Shown here piece by piece: positions 19,715-27,511 of a stretch of 64,000 nucleotides of DNA (its first letter is position 1; the number at the start of each line of letters is the position of its first letter). The notes beneath the pieces were generated by a model that saw nothing but the letters and a program-made list of their open reading frames with translations, was not told where the DNA came from and made no database searches. The DNA is taken from positions 62,001 through 126,000 of the forward strand of contig JAKQKB010000089.1 of assembly GCA_029560875.1 (NCBI GenBank), given 5' to 3'. The position numbers and the translations under genes are program-made. This DNA is from Bacteroidota bacterium. GTDB taxonomy: Bacteria > Bacteroidota > Bacteroidia > Bacteroidales > Tenuifilaceae.

Positions 19715-19749
19715 TAAGGCATCTCGGAAACGTTTACCGAGGTGCCTTA
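19715..19749 (+). terminator. Hairpin after the response regulator gene
   Basis: A 13-bp stem (TAAGGCATCTCGG with CCGAGGTGCCTTA, one wobble) and a 9-base loop starting 22 bases after the stop codon. No T run follows on the plus strand, so it may be a stabilising hairpin instead of a true terminator. Confidence 0.5.
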
Positions 19750-19782
19750 ACTGTTCTGTGCCGTCGGTTTTCAACCCTTAAA

Positions 19783-19802
19783 AATCATAAGTTTTTATGA
19801 TT
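19783..19802. promoter_or_regulatory. Operator copy 2: AATCATA-N6-TATGATT
   Basis: Identical half-sites and spacer length to the copy at 18989-19008, again ending in the TTG of a promoter. The surrounding bases AAAAATCATA and TATGATTGACA are conserved between both copies while the spacer differs (TAAGTT, AGTTTT), as expected of a dimer binding site. Confidence 0.6.
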
Positions 19803-19831
19803 GACAGCACCTCTTTAGTTTTCTAGTTTTG
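19801..19831 (+). promoter_or_regulatory. Promoter of the lipoprotein operon
   Basis: TTG at 19801-19803, 20 bases, TAGTTTTG at 19824-19831. Spacing and position relative to the operator are the same as in the response-regulator promoter. The leader to the ATG at 19993 is about 155 bases and shows no further recognised element. Confidence 0.65.
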
Positions 19832-19992
19832 TAAAAAAAATATTCGAGCACTTGACTTATAGAGTGTTACTCAAAAGTGTTTTTTTGAGAAATACGAGTT
19901 GCTCAAAGTTAATTATACCTTTTGCAAGTCGGACAATCCGAAACAGCGACTTTAAATAATCTGAAAGTAGGCCTTTTTATAAAAAATTCTAA

Positions 19993-20973
19993 ATGAAAAA
20001 AATCTTATCAATCATTTTAATCGCGCTTGCGGCTGTTTCGTGCAGCAAAAAGGACGATAGCCCCGAACCCAAAAAACAAACCGATGTGTATGCCATTATC
20101 ACTGAGTATTCGCCAATTGAGCAGTCGTATATATGGAAAAATGGAACAAAAACCTTGCTGGGAAAAGGAAAGGCTAATCGGCTTTTTGTATCAAACAATG
20201 ATGTGTACGTTATTGGGAAAGAAACACAGAATGGAAAGGATATAATAAAATTTTGGAAAAATGGGAGTCCATCAATGCTCACCGATGGGCAAAAAGATGC
20301 TTATGCCACAGGTATATACGTGTTGGGCAACGATGTGTACATATCGGGTTTTGAATCAAAAAGTGGAGTTTACCTTGCCAAATGCTGGAAAAACGGAGTT
20401 GCTACTGTTCTTAACAGCGATGAAACAAAAACCGGACAAGCAAACTCAGTTTTTGTATCGGGAACCGATGTGTATGTTACCGGATATGAAAATAATGGAA
20501 TCCGTAAAATAGCTAAATATTGGAAAAATGGAACAGCCGTTACGCTAAGCGACGGGAACTATAACGAAGGTGGAAATTCCATTTTTGTATCGGGCAACGA
20601 TGTGTATGTTGCCGGATTTAGATTAGACAACGGAAAATATATTGCTAAAATGTGGAAGAACGGTATCGCTACGGAACTCACCGAAGCCGGCGCTGTTTCG
20701 TCGTGGACAAGTTGTATAGGCGTGTGTAATGGTAAAGTATACATAGCTGGACGTGTTGGAGAATATGCAACACTTTGGGAAAACAATATACCAATCAACC
20801 TGGGTAACAATAGAAGCGTTTACGATATGAGCATAAAAGACGGAGACATCTACCTGTCGGGTGTTAATTCTGAAGGTGAAAAGTATAAAGCAGCAATGTG
20901 GAAAAACGAGATCGAAACATTACTAACTGACGGGGCTAATCCGTGTGATGCAAATGGAATTTTTGTGAAATAA
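19993..20973 (+). CDS. Lipoprotein of about 50-residue propeller-like repeats
   Basis: Lipobox AAVSC with Cys 17. The mature part consists of about six tandem repeats with the pattern IFVSGNDVYVAGF-x-NG-x-IAKYWKNG-x-x-x-LTDG, each of about 45-50 residues, which probably fold as blades of one beta-propeller. The repeated WKNG motif is the clearest mark. First gene behind the operator-controlled promoter; followed at 28 bases by the LRR lipoprotein. Likely exposed on the cell surface. Ligand unknown. Confidence 0.75.
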   Translation: MKKILSIILIALAAVSCSKKDDSPEPKKQTDVYAIITEYSPIEQSYIWKNGTKTLLGKGKANRLFVSNNDVYVIGKETQNGKDIIKFWKNGSPSMLTDGQKDAYATGIYVLGNDVYISGFESKSGVYLAKCWKNGVATVLNSDETKTGQANSVFVSGTDVYVTGYENNGIRKIAKYWKNGTAVTLSDGNYNEGGNSIFVSGNDVYVAGFRLDNGKYIAKMWKNGIATELTEAGAVSSWTSCIGVCNGKVYIAGRVGEYATLWENNIPINLGNNRSVYDMSIKDGDIYLSGVNSEGEKYKAAMWKNEIETLLTDGANPCDANGIFVK

Positions 20974-21001
20974 ACAATTCAATTCTAAAAAACACACCAT
21001 A

Positions 21002-21898
21002 ATGAGTAGAATTAAAAAAACGTTGCATATTCCAATTGCATTTATTTTTCTAACAATCGGCATAGTGTCGTGCGAACGGAATAACGAACCGTCACTTCCG
21101 AAGTTCATGATGACATTTACCACCACTAAATCCGTGGGCGAAACAATAGTTTTAGGCATTGATGCAGAAAAAGAAGATCAGGCAGACGTGTGGATAGATC
21201 TGAACAACAATGGAACAAGGGATGGGAATGAGAATACACTATTTCTTTCAACCGATTTCAGTTCAGCATTATATGTAGTTAAAGATAAAAAAATAACCAT
21301 TCATGGTAAGGTAAATTGTTTTTACTGCGGAACAAACAAAATCGTATCCATTGATTTAAGCAAAAATCCGTATTTGGTAGAGTTTTATTGCGAAGATAAC
21401 CAATTAGAAAACTTAGATGTAAGTAATAACGCACAGTTAAAAGTATTAAACTGTAATATGAATTATATACTAACTTTAGATGTAAGCAAAAACCATCAAT
21501 TAACAACTTTAGTTTGTGGAAAAAACAAACTATCAGCCCTAAATTTAGGACAGGTACCCATAGGAAAATTACTCTGCGATGATAATCAGTTGCAAAGTTT
21601 AGACATTTCTAAAAATATCGAATTGAGGGAATTAAAATGCCAATCGAATAAGATAAAAACATTAGATTTTTCTCAAAATCCAGCTCTAGAGTTTGTGGTA
21701 TGCTGCAATAACTTAATAAATGCTTCAGCACTTACAACGATTATGAAATCGTTGCCGCAACGATTAAGCACAAAAAAAGGGGATGTATTTGTGTATATGG
21801 CGCCGGATTTGAACGCAGTGCCTAACATTTCCGATATTGTTATTGCCAATGGAAAGAACTGGGTTATATATGCCAATAACAATGTAATGCAACCATAG
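21002..21898 (+). CDS. Leucine-rich-repeat lipoprotein
   Basis: Lipobox GIVSC with Cys 24. Residues about 95-240 hold six or seven leucine-rich repeats of the bacterial Cys-containing type (LVEFYCEDNQLENLDVSNN, LKVLNCNMNYILTLDVSKN, LRELKCQSNKIKTLDFSQN), with 21-residue period. An N-terminal segment of about 65 residues contains DVWIDLNNNGTRDGNEN, a calcium-site-like DxNxNG motif. Probably a surface adhesin or binding protein co-transcribed with the preceding repeat lipoprotein. Confidence 0.8.
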   Translation: MSRIKKTLHIPIAFIFLTIGIVSCERNNEPSLPKFMMTFTTTKSVGETIVLGIDAEKEDQADVWIDLNNNGTRDGNENTLFLSTDFSSALYVVKDKKITIHGKVNCFYCGTNKIVSIDLSKNPYLVEFYCEDNQLENLDVSNNAQLKVLNCNMNYILTLDVSKNHQLTTLVCGKNKLSALNLGQVPIGKLLCDDNQLQSLDISKNIELRELKCQSNKIKTLDFSQNPALEFVVCCNNLINASALTTIMKSLPQRLSTKKGDVFVYMAPDLNAVPNISDIVIANGKNWVIYANNNVMQP

Positions 21899-21975
21899 AA
21901 CAAAAACAGAGGAAGTGAGTGTTAAAAGTGAAAGCATAGTTTACTGTCAATTATTAATATTAAAATTTTGTACGG

Positions 21976-22710
21976 ATGAAAAATTATTTTTTACAAATTA
22001 CAGTATGTATAGTCTCAGTGGCTTTGGTACTTGGGGCGTGTAGTAAGGATAACGATGAGCCGAGTAATCCAACCAACTTCAAAACAACAGCCATATTTAA
22101 CCCTAAAATTACCTATGGCAGTATGACAGATCAGGATGGTAACGTGTATAAGACCGTAACCATAGGCACCCAAACCTGGATGGCAGAGAACCTGCGCACT
22201 ACCAAATATAACGATGGTACTTCTATTGTTGCAATAAACAGTAGCAATGAATGGTCGGCATTAAGCACAGGAGCATATTGCAATTGCAAAAACACTGAAA
22301 ATAATGGTGAAATCGCCACCTATGGTCGGTTGTACAACTGGTACGCCGTGAATACTGGTAAACTTGCACCTAAGGGTTGGCATGTGCCCACCTTTGACGA
22401 ACTGTCTGCCTTAATCACCTACCTTGGGGGTGAAACTGAAGCTGGGGGAAAACTAAAAGAAACAGGGAATACACACTGGACAACTCCCAATTTGGGTGCA
22501 ACAAACGAAGTCGGGTTTACCGCTCTTCCTGCTGGGCTATGCGAACCCAAAGGTACATACAGTCAGTTTGGAGCCTACGGTACTTGGTGGTGTGCAACTG
22601 GGGAAACCAATAGTTGCTGGAGCCTTAGTATAGGTTATATGTCGTGCAATGCCTTTCTTGGTGGTTACCCCAAAAGTTATGGGCTATCTGTACGTTGTAT
22701 TAAGGATTAA
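21976..22710 (+). CDS. FISUMP-domain lipoprotein
   Basis: Lipobox LGAC (Cys 21). Residues about 50-243 match the Fibrobacter succinogenes major paralogous domain: DGNVYKTVTIGTQTWMAENL, the YNWYAV segment, APKGWHVPTFDE and the C-terminal YGLSVRCIKD. This domain is common in surface lipoproteins of Bacteroidota and is related to the C-type-lectin-like fold; binding partners are mostly unknown. Lies 77 bases after the LRR gene, same strand. Confidence 0.85.
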   Translation: MKNYFLQITVCIVSVALVLGACSKDNDEPSNPTNFKTTAIFNPKITYGSMTDQDGNVYKTVTIGTQTWMAENLRTTKYNDGTSIVAINSSNEWSALSTGAYCNCKNTENNGEIATYGRLYNWYAVNTGKLAPKGWHVPTFDELSALITYLGGETEAGGKLKETGNTHWTTPNLGATNEVGFTALPAGLCEPKGTYSQFGAYGTWWCATGETNSCWSLSIGYMSCNAFLGGYPKSYGLSVRCIKD

Positions 22711-22808
22711 GACATTTTTTCGGTTGTCTAATAATTTGATTATCTGGCATATAAAATAAAGTCTTCGATTTTTAAAATATTAATTTGCATAACTTAAACT
22801 ACACACGA

Positions 22809-23354
22809 ATGAGAGTAAAACCTGTTTCCATTATGCTCCCTCTGGTAAGCATAATGCTACTAATCGGTTGCAGCAAAAGTGATACATCAACCCCCAACTC
22901 AGCAAAACTAATTGAGCCCGAACAGCTTGTAAGCATGCAGGAGGCCTCAGCCATAACAAACAACACCTATACAGGAAAAAAAACAACAAACAATGCCGCT
23001 ATAGGTCAAAAACAATGCGATTACGAAAACTCTAAAGACGGGCTGTTTCAGGTTAGCCTAATACAAAAAGCCTTTATACCTAGTAATTGTGGACTGCAAG
23101 AACCCCAAAAGCATTACGATTTTGCATATCAGAATTTCTCTAATACCGAGATTATCCCAGAATTAGGTGATGAAGCGTTCTACTGCCCTTCGCCACGAGC
23201 ATTGCACATTATGTATTTAGGATATTATATCAATATCATGATTGTAAAAGAGGATAAACTCATCAACGGAGACTGGAAGCCCAACGAAACAAGAGTTATA
23301 TACATCTCGGCCGGCAAAAAAGCTTGTGAGAACTTAAAAAAAATAGTGAAGTAG
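22809..23354 (+). CDS. Small lipoprotein of unknown function
   Basis: 181 residues from the ATG at 22809 (an upstream in-frame TTG at 22785 is not convincing). Lipobox LLIGC, then a Ser/Thr/Pro linker. The mature part begins LVSMQEASAITNNTYTG, and contains GQKQCDYENSK and CGLQEP; the pattern of an early 'EAS' helix and a Cys-x-Tyr strand is seen in several small secreted bacterial domains, but no family can be named. Three further Cys may form disulfides. Last gene of the lipoprotein set. Confidence 0.7.
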   Translation: MRVKPVSIMLPLVSIMLLIGCSKSDTSTPNSAKLIEPEQLVSMQEASAITNNTYTGKKTTNNAAIGQKQCDYENSKDGLFQVSLIQKAFIPSNCGLQEPQKHYDFAYQNFSNTEIIPELGDEAFYCPSPRALHIMYLGYYINIMIVKEDKLINGDWKPNETRVIYISAGKKACENLKKIVK

Positions 23355-23507
23355 TGCCAATATTAATTGTTTATAAAAACGGAAAGTATATGCAATGAAA
23401 TTGCAGGATGCTATTGATATTTGGATAGTGAAGAGGCTTTCTAAAGAGTTTTTTTATGCCTCTGAGAATTGAATATTTTAAAAACTTCTAGGAGGAGTAC
23501 GAAAAAA

Positions 23508-23545
23508 GAGGGTGTCTAGGACTTTTTAGACTCCCTCCTTTTTTT
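23508..23545 (+). terminator. Rho-independent terminator after lipoprotein operon
   Basis: GAGGGTGTCTA pairs with TAGACTCCCTC (one mismatch) with an 8-base loop, followed by a run of Ts. It closes the cassette just before the miaA fragment. Confidence 0.7.
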
Positions 23546-23578
23546 CTTAGCGTCATAGCATCTTAGCGTTTAACTTTT

Positions 23579-23855
23579 CTATTTCTTCAAAGAGGAAAGG
23601 ATCATCTCCATCTTATCATCCAGCGGAATATCCCCACTTATCCAGTTAATTGTAAACCCACGGCGTTCCATCCCTCGGAACCAGGTCATTTGGCGTTTGG
23701 CAAATTGCCTTATGGCGATGTATAGGTGCTCAAACATCTCGTCGTAGCTGATTTTGCCTATGATATACTCGGTTAGGTATTTGTACTCCAATCCGTAGTA
23801 AATCAAATCGTCGGGGTTGATGCCTGAATTAAGTGGGGTTTTGCATCGTCGATTT
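23579..23855 (-). pseudogene. Truncated miaA copy (C-terminal 75-90 codons)
   Basis: The 75-residue frame from 23806 is nearly identical to the C-terminus of the intact MiaA at 25109-26041 (differences include S for N and D for E), but lacks the P-loop and the DMAPP-binding core, so it cannot be a working enzyme. Nucleotide similarity runs a further 45-50 bases upstream of its ATG and then stops in a poorly matching stretch near 23855. On the other side, similarity with the intact copy continues 10-15 bases past the stop codon (GCGTTTAA-TTTTCT). Interpreted as a displaced 3' end after cassette insertion or recombination. Confidence 0.85.
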
Positions 23856-24048
23856 TAGTATATTCTTATTAAATCTTGATGCATTTGTTTGATTTTTTTA
23901 CTAAAAATTAGGATATATGCATTTTTTTTTTTTTAATTTGTACAACTAAATCTTAAAATTAAAAAGCAATGTGAATTTTGGTGGGCGGTAACGAAAAGCC
24001 TGGGGTTTTCCCTATGAGTAGTTTTAGATTAACTTAACTATTTTAAAA

Positions 24049-24300
24049 ATGATATCAAAATTGATTAGTGAAAAGTTTAAAGTTTTGTCGAATGAAGAGA
24101 TGAGACAAACTAAAGGAGGCTCTTATTGTGTTTGCTGGCAAGATTATGGTCGATCAGAGGGCGCAGATGGAAGTTATTTTATGGCTTTTTTTGAGAGCGC
24201 TGAGGATGCTATGAGATTTGCAAATCGTATATCATGTTATTCTTCAGTAAAAAATGTTTCTGCATCGATACTATTAGAAGATGTAGTAGTTACAAGATAG
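24049..24300 (+). CDS. Double-glycine leader peptide (putative secreted peptide precursor)
   Basis: 83 residues. The N-terminus FKVLSNEEMRQTKGG matches the Bacteroidota double-glycine leader pattern L-S-x-E-E-M-x-x-x-x-GG that directs export and cleavage by C39-peptidase ABC transporters. The predicted mature part begins SYCVCWQDYG, has three Cys and is otherwise hydrophilic. No C39 transporter, radical-SAM or lanthipeptide enzyme is visible in the window, so the precursor is an orphan here. It lies between the truncated and intact miaA copies and is followed at 28 bases by a secreted protein gene. Confidence 0.7.
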   Translation: MISKLISEKFKVLSNEEMRQTKGGSYCVCWQDYGRSEGADGSYFMAFFESAEDAMRFANRISCYSSVKNVSASILLEDVVVTR

Positions 24301-24327
24301 TGTTTGTAAACTTTAATTCAAATTACA

Positions 24328-25050
24328 ATGAAAAGAATAAATATACTTTCGTTACTTTTTCTACTGGCAGTAGGAATTAACTCTATGGGTCAAGAACCAT
24401 TTATTGGGAAAATAGTTTATAAACATATATTAACTATATCTTCTGAGTATCCTGTTGTAGACTCTACTGTTTTAAGCAGCATAAAAGATTTGTCTTTAAT
24501 TGAAAGGTTCTATACTGGTAATATTGTGTGGTCATATCCTGAAATAGAGGTTGTTAATGCTACCGAGAGATTATTCGGTTATAGTAACAATAAGGAAACT
24601 GTGTTTGCTTCTGCTAACGAGGTTTTAACAACAGAGATACTAAGCAATGAAACAGTGAAGCCTGTTTTGGGCTATGCTTGCAAAAAGATTATGACTAAAA
24701 AAATGATGCCCACAGGTGCATATCTGAAACGCAACTATATTGTAGCAAAGGATATTCCACAGGATGGGTTTAATGCTCTTTTCCCAAAGGAGTTGGCAGG
24801 AATGCCTTTGGTTTGTGAAATAATTTATGAGGACAAACAGGGTAACTATTTGTTTTCAGAGATTATTGAAGCGGTTCGTGTTGAGAAAAATATTGATGAA
24901 ACAAAGGTGAAAGATAAGGTTATTGAGTTGAATAAACGTAAACGGGTTGCAATGAGCCAGGAAAACTTCAAAAAGGAAATGGGAGTTAGTAGTGATTTGA
25001 ATTCAAATGTTGAGTGTAAAAATAATTTTATCCAAAGACGTTTATATTAA
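24328..25050 (+). CDS. Secreted GLPGLI/DUF4412-like protein
   Basis: 240 residues with a signal peptide ending near NSMGQ. The order of features, FIGKIVYKH near the start, GYACKKIMTKK in the middle and PKELAGMPLVCEIIYED in place of the GLPGLI motif, recalls the GLPGLI/DUF4412 periplasmic families, though the naming motif itself is absent. Probably co-transcribed with the double-glycine precursor upstream and closed by a strong terminator. Role unknown; proteins of this type often accompany GG-leader peptides in Bacteroidota (recollection, not searched). Confidence 0.55.
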   Translation: MKRINILSLLFLLAVGINSMGQEPFIGKIVYKHILTISSEYPVVDSTVLSSIKDLSLIERFYTGNIVWSYPEIEVVNATERLFGYSNNKETVFASANEVLTTEILSNETVKPVLGYACKKIMTKKMMPTGAYLKRNYIVAKDIPQDGFNALFPKELAGMPLVCEIIYEDKQGNYLFSEIIEAVRVEKNIDETKVKDKVIELNKRKRVAMSQENFKKEMGVSSDLNSNVECKNNFIQRRLY

Positions 25051-25085
25051 AAAAAGGTGTGTAGTTTATTACACACCTTATTTTC
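25051..25085 (+). terminator. Rho-independent terminator
   Basis: Perfect 10-bp stem AAGGTGTGTA / TACACACCTT with a 6-base loop, preceded by an A tract and followed by ATTTTC; begins directly at the stop codon of the secreted protein. Confidence 0.75.
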
Positions 25086-25108
25086 TTTGTGCTTTTGCGC
25101 CATTGCGT

Positions 25109-26041
25109 TTAAATTTTCTGTTTTTTCAAAGAGGAAAGAATCATCTCCATCTTATCTTCCAGCGGTATATCTCCACTTATCCAGTTAATTGTAAACCCCC
25201 GGCGTTCCATTCCTCGGAACCAGGTCATTTGGCGTTTGGCAAATTGCCGTATGGCAATGTATAGGTGCTCAAACATCTCGTCGTAGTTGATTTTGCCTAT
25301 GATATACTCGGTTAGGTACTTGTACTCCAATCCGTAGTAAATCAAATCGTCGGGGTTGATGCCTGAGCTAAGAAGGGTTTTCACCTCGTCAATCATCCCC
25401 GAATCTAAGCGTTGAGCCAAGCGGGCTTTAATGCGTTGCATTTCCGTTGCACGGTCGTACTTCACCCCAAATATGATGCTGGTTAGCTGGGGGAATGGAT
25501 TTGGGTCTACAGGCGTTTTGCTGTAGTACTCCTCAATCTCAATTGCCCTGATGGTTCGCTTGCGAGTATCGAGGTCGGTTGTGTTGTGCAGACTTTTGTA
25601 AGATGCCAGTATGGAGGCTAACTCGTCGTCGTTTTTTTGCTCTAGTTGTTGGCGTAACTCCTTATTCTCAGGGACAGGTATCAACTTATACCCTTTTAAA
25701 ACAGCCTCAATGTAAAGTCCGCTACCACCGCATAGTATTGGCTGAACGTTTCGGCTTTTTATATCGTTGTATACTTTCAAAAAATCGGACTGGTACTCGT
25801 ACACATTGTACTTGGTTCCAGCATCGGCAATATCAATTAAATGGTAAGGAATGGTTTTGCCATCAATGGTGTAATCCTCCAAATCCTTCCCAGTTCCCAA
25901 GCTCATTCCACGGTAAATTTGGCGTGAATCGGCACTTATGATTTCTCCGCCCAGTTTTGCAGCCAAATTGGTTGCCAGTTGGGTTTTTCCGCTGGCAGTT
26001 GGCCCAACAATGGCAATTATATCGTAAGTTTTATTCGGCAT
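25109..26041 (-). CDS. miaA: tRNA dimethylallyltransferase MiaA
   Basis: 310 residues, normal length. Transfers dimethylallyl to N6 of A37 in tRNAs that read UNN codons. P-loop GPTASGKTQLA at about 13-23, catalytic Asp in ISADSRQIYRGM, GTGKDL and the C-terminal RQFAKRQMTWFRG tRNA-contact helix are all present. It is the intact member of three miaA 3' ends in the window; the extra copies lie downstream at 23579-23855 and 15791-15839. Divergent from the small membrane protein and smpB. Confidence 0.97.
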   Translation of the reverse strand: MPNKTYDIIAIVGPTASGKTQLATNLAAKLGGEIISADSRQIYRGMSLGTGKDLEDYTIDGKTIPYHLIDIADAGTKYNVYEYQSDFLKVYNDIKSRNVQPILCGGSGLYIEAVLKGYKLIPVPENKELRQQLEQKNDDELASILASYKSLHNTTDLDTRKRTIRAIEIEEYYSKTPVDPNPFPQLTSIIFGVKYDRATEMQRIKARLAQRLDSGMIDEVKTLLSSGINPDDLIYYGLEYKYLTEYIIGKINYDEMFEHLYIAIRQFAKRQMTWFRGMERRGFTINWISGDIPLEDKMEMILSSLKKQKI

Positions 26042-26123
26042 CGAATTAAAATATCGGTTTGCGTGGTAAAATTAGTTAATTTTGGCAATCCTTTGTTTAA
26101 TGGATGGAGGTGCTAAAAGTTAA

Positions 26124-26354
26124 ATGGTACAGTTACGAAGAAATAATCAGCGTAGTAAGCTAAACCAGTTAAATAGACTTGTTTGGATGGGGCTTGTATT
26201 CCTGATATCGGTATTGATGGTGATTGCTGCAATGACCAATATGTTTACCGAGAGTCCTCTAAAAAAATCGAACATAGGGTTAATTTTTGTAGTTTTGCTC
26301 GGACTGATATTTTATATTTACAGCTGGGTGAAGTTTTTTAGACGAAAAGAATAA
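26124..26354 (+). CDS. Small membrane protein (two helices)
   Basis: 76 residues with hydrophobic segments at about 20-40 (WMGLVFLISVLMVIAAM) and 50-68 (IGLIFVVLLGLIFYIYSW) and positively charged ends (RSK, KFFRRKE), so both ends are probably cytoplasmic. Lies 15 bases before smpB, on the same strand, and is probably co-transcribed with it. No family recognised. Confidence 0.65.
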   Translation: MVQLRRNNQRSKLNQLNRLVWMGLVFLISVLMVIAAMTNMFTESPLKKSNIGLIFVVLLGLIFYIYSWVKFFRRKE

Positions 26355-26369
26355 TTTTTACAGACCACA

Positions 26370-26819
26370 ATGGCAAACGATATAGTTGTTAAAAATAAGA
26401 AGGCTAGCTTTAACTTTGAGATTGTTGAAAAGTACACCGCGGGTATTGTGCTTAAGGGTACGGAAATTAAAGCAATCCGAATGGGTAAGGCTAATTTTGT
26501 GGATTCGTACTGCCAGTTTATTAACGATGAACTTTGGGTTAAAGGGTTGCATATTGCCGAGTACGAGTGGGGTACATACAATAATCACGACCCAAAGCAG
26601 GATAGAAAATTACTACTAACACATAAGGAACTTGGCAAGTTGAAACGTCGTTCGCAGGAGAAAGGGCTAACAATAATCGCACTGAAATTATTCCTGAACG
26701 AACGTGGTTTAGCCAAGGTTGATATTGCCCTTGCCCGAGGCAAACAGGTACACGATAAACGTGAAGATTTAAAGCACAAGGATGCTCGCCGAGAGATGGA
26801 TAGGGCTATGAAGAAGTAA
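26370..26819 (+). CDS. smpB: SsrA-binding protein SmpB
   Basis: 149 residues, full length. Binds tmRNA and brings it to stalled ribosomes. Motifs: [20 protein letters not shown], the conserved [15 protein letters not shown] and the C-terminal [11 protein letters not shown] tail with basic end ([10 protein letters not shown]), which folds in the mRNA channel. Its RNA partner ssrA is at 52068-52465. Confidence 0.97.
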   Translation: MANDIVVKNKKASFNFEIVEKYTAGIVLKGTEIKAIRMGKANFVDSYCQFINDELWVKGLHIAEYEWGTYNNHDPKQDRKLLLTHKELGKLKRRSQEKGLTIIALKLFLNERGLAKVDIALARGKQVHDKREDLKHKDARREMDRAMKK

Positions 26820-26842
26820 TTTGATTCTCCTAGTAATAAAGA

Positions 26843-26878
26843 TAATGGTTGTTGCAACCCAATAAACAACAACCATTA
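26843..26878. terminator. Hairpin between convergent smpB and TPR genes
   Basis: Perfect 12-bp stem TAATGGTTGTTG / CAACAACCATTA with a 12-base loop. Only weak T tracts on either strand, so its termination role is uncertain. Confidence 0.45.
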
Positions 26879-26895
26879 ATCAAATCAAAAAAATC

Positions 26896-27507
26896 CTACT
26901 TAATCAATCCAAGTCCTTCCTTAGCACTTGCATCGTCAGGATTGTATAGTAGTGCTTTATGGAAAAGAATTTTTGCTTCACGGGTTTTTCCAAGCATATA
27001 GTTTGTCCAGGCAAACATCAGCACGCTGTCGTGGTCCCAAGGATATAGATTTACAACTTTCTCGAAGTAAGTGTAAGCTTGTTTGTAATCCTTGCGTTCG
27101 TAGTTAATTAATCCCATTCGGTAAAGCACAAGCGTATTGTTTGGGTCGATGCTAAGTATTTTATTGTAGTGCGATAACACTAAATCCCAGCTTCCCATTG
27201 CCGATGCAGGCAAAACAATACCCAATCGCGGCTCAATGGCATAAGGCATCAACTCAACTGCTTTGCTGTAGTAGCCCATCGACTCGGAGAATTGCCCTTG
27301 AAGGTATGTGAGCCAACCTAAGCGTAGATTAATCTCGTACGATTTTTCATCATAAAGCGCCTTTAATGCAGATGTAGCCTCTGCGTACTTCGCATTTTTT
27401 TCCTTGGCGTAACTTTCGTTGAATGCTGCTGTGAGTTTTGCATAATCCTGTGCAAAAGCAATTGCAGCTGCAAGCACAAGAATAAAGGTTGATATTAACT
27501 TTTTCAT
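26896..27507 (-). CDS. Periplasmic tetratricopeptide-repeat protein
   Basis: 203 residues with a signal peptide ending in IAFAQ and about four TPR units (for example LGWLTYLQGQFSESMGYYSKAVELMP and YRMGLINYERKDYKQAYTYFEKVVNLYP, each cited from a 34-residue repeat). Expected to be a periplasmic scaffold. It is the last gene of a minus-strand set that starts with the urea-transporter/M23 fusion; its start is only four bases after the stop of the beta-barrel gene. Confidence 0.8.
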   Translation of the reverse strand: MKKLISTFILVLAAAIAFAQDYAKLTAAFNESYAKEKNAKYAEATSALKALYDEKSYEINLRLGWLTYLQGQFSESMGYYSKAVELMPYAIEPRLGIVLPASAMGSWDLVLSHYNKILSIDPNNTLVLYRMGLINYERKDYKQAYTYFEKVVNLYPWDHDSVLMFAWTNYMLGKTREAKILFHKALLYNPDDASAKEGLGLIK

Positions 27508-27511
27508 AGTT

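Noticed and set aside
23579..23806. 75-codon ORF as an independent small gene
   Set aside because: Its sequence is the C-terminal end of MiaA without the catalytic part; treated as a pseudogene fragment.
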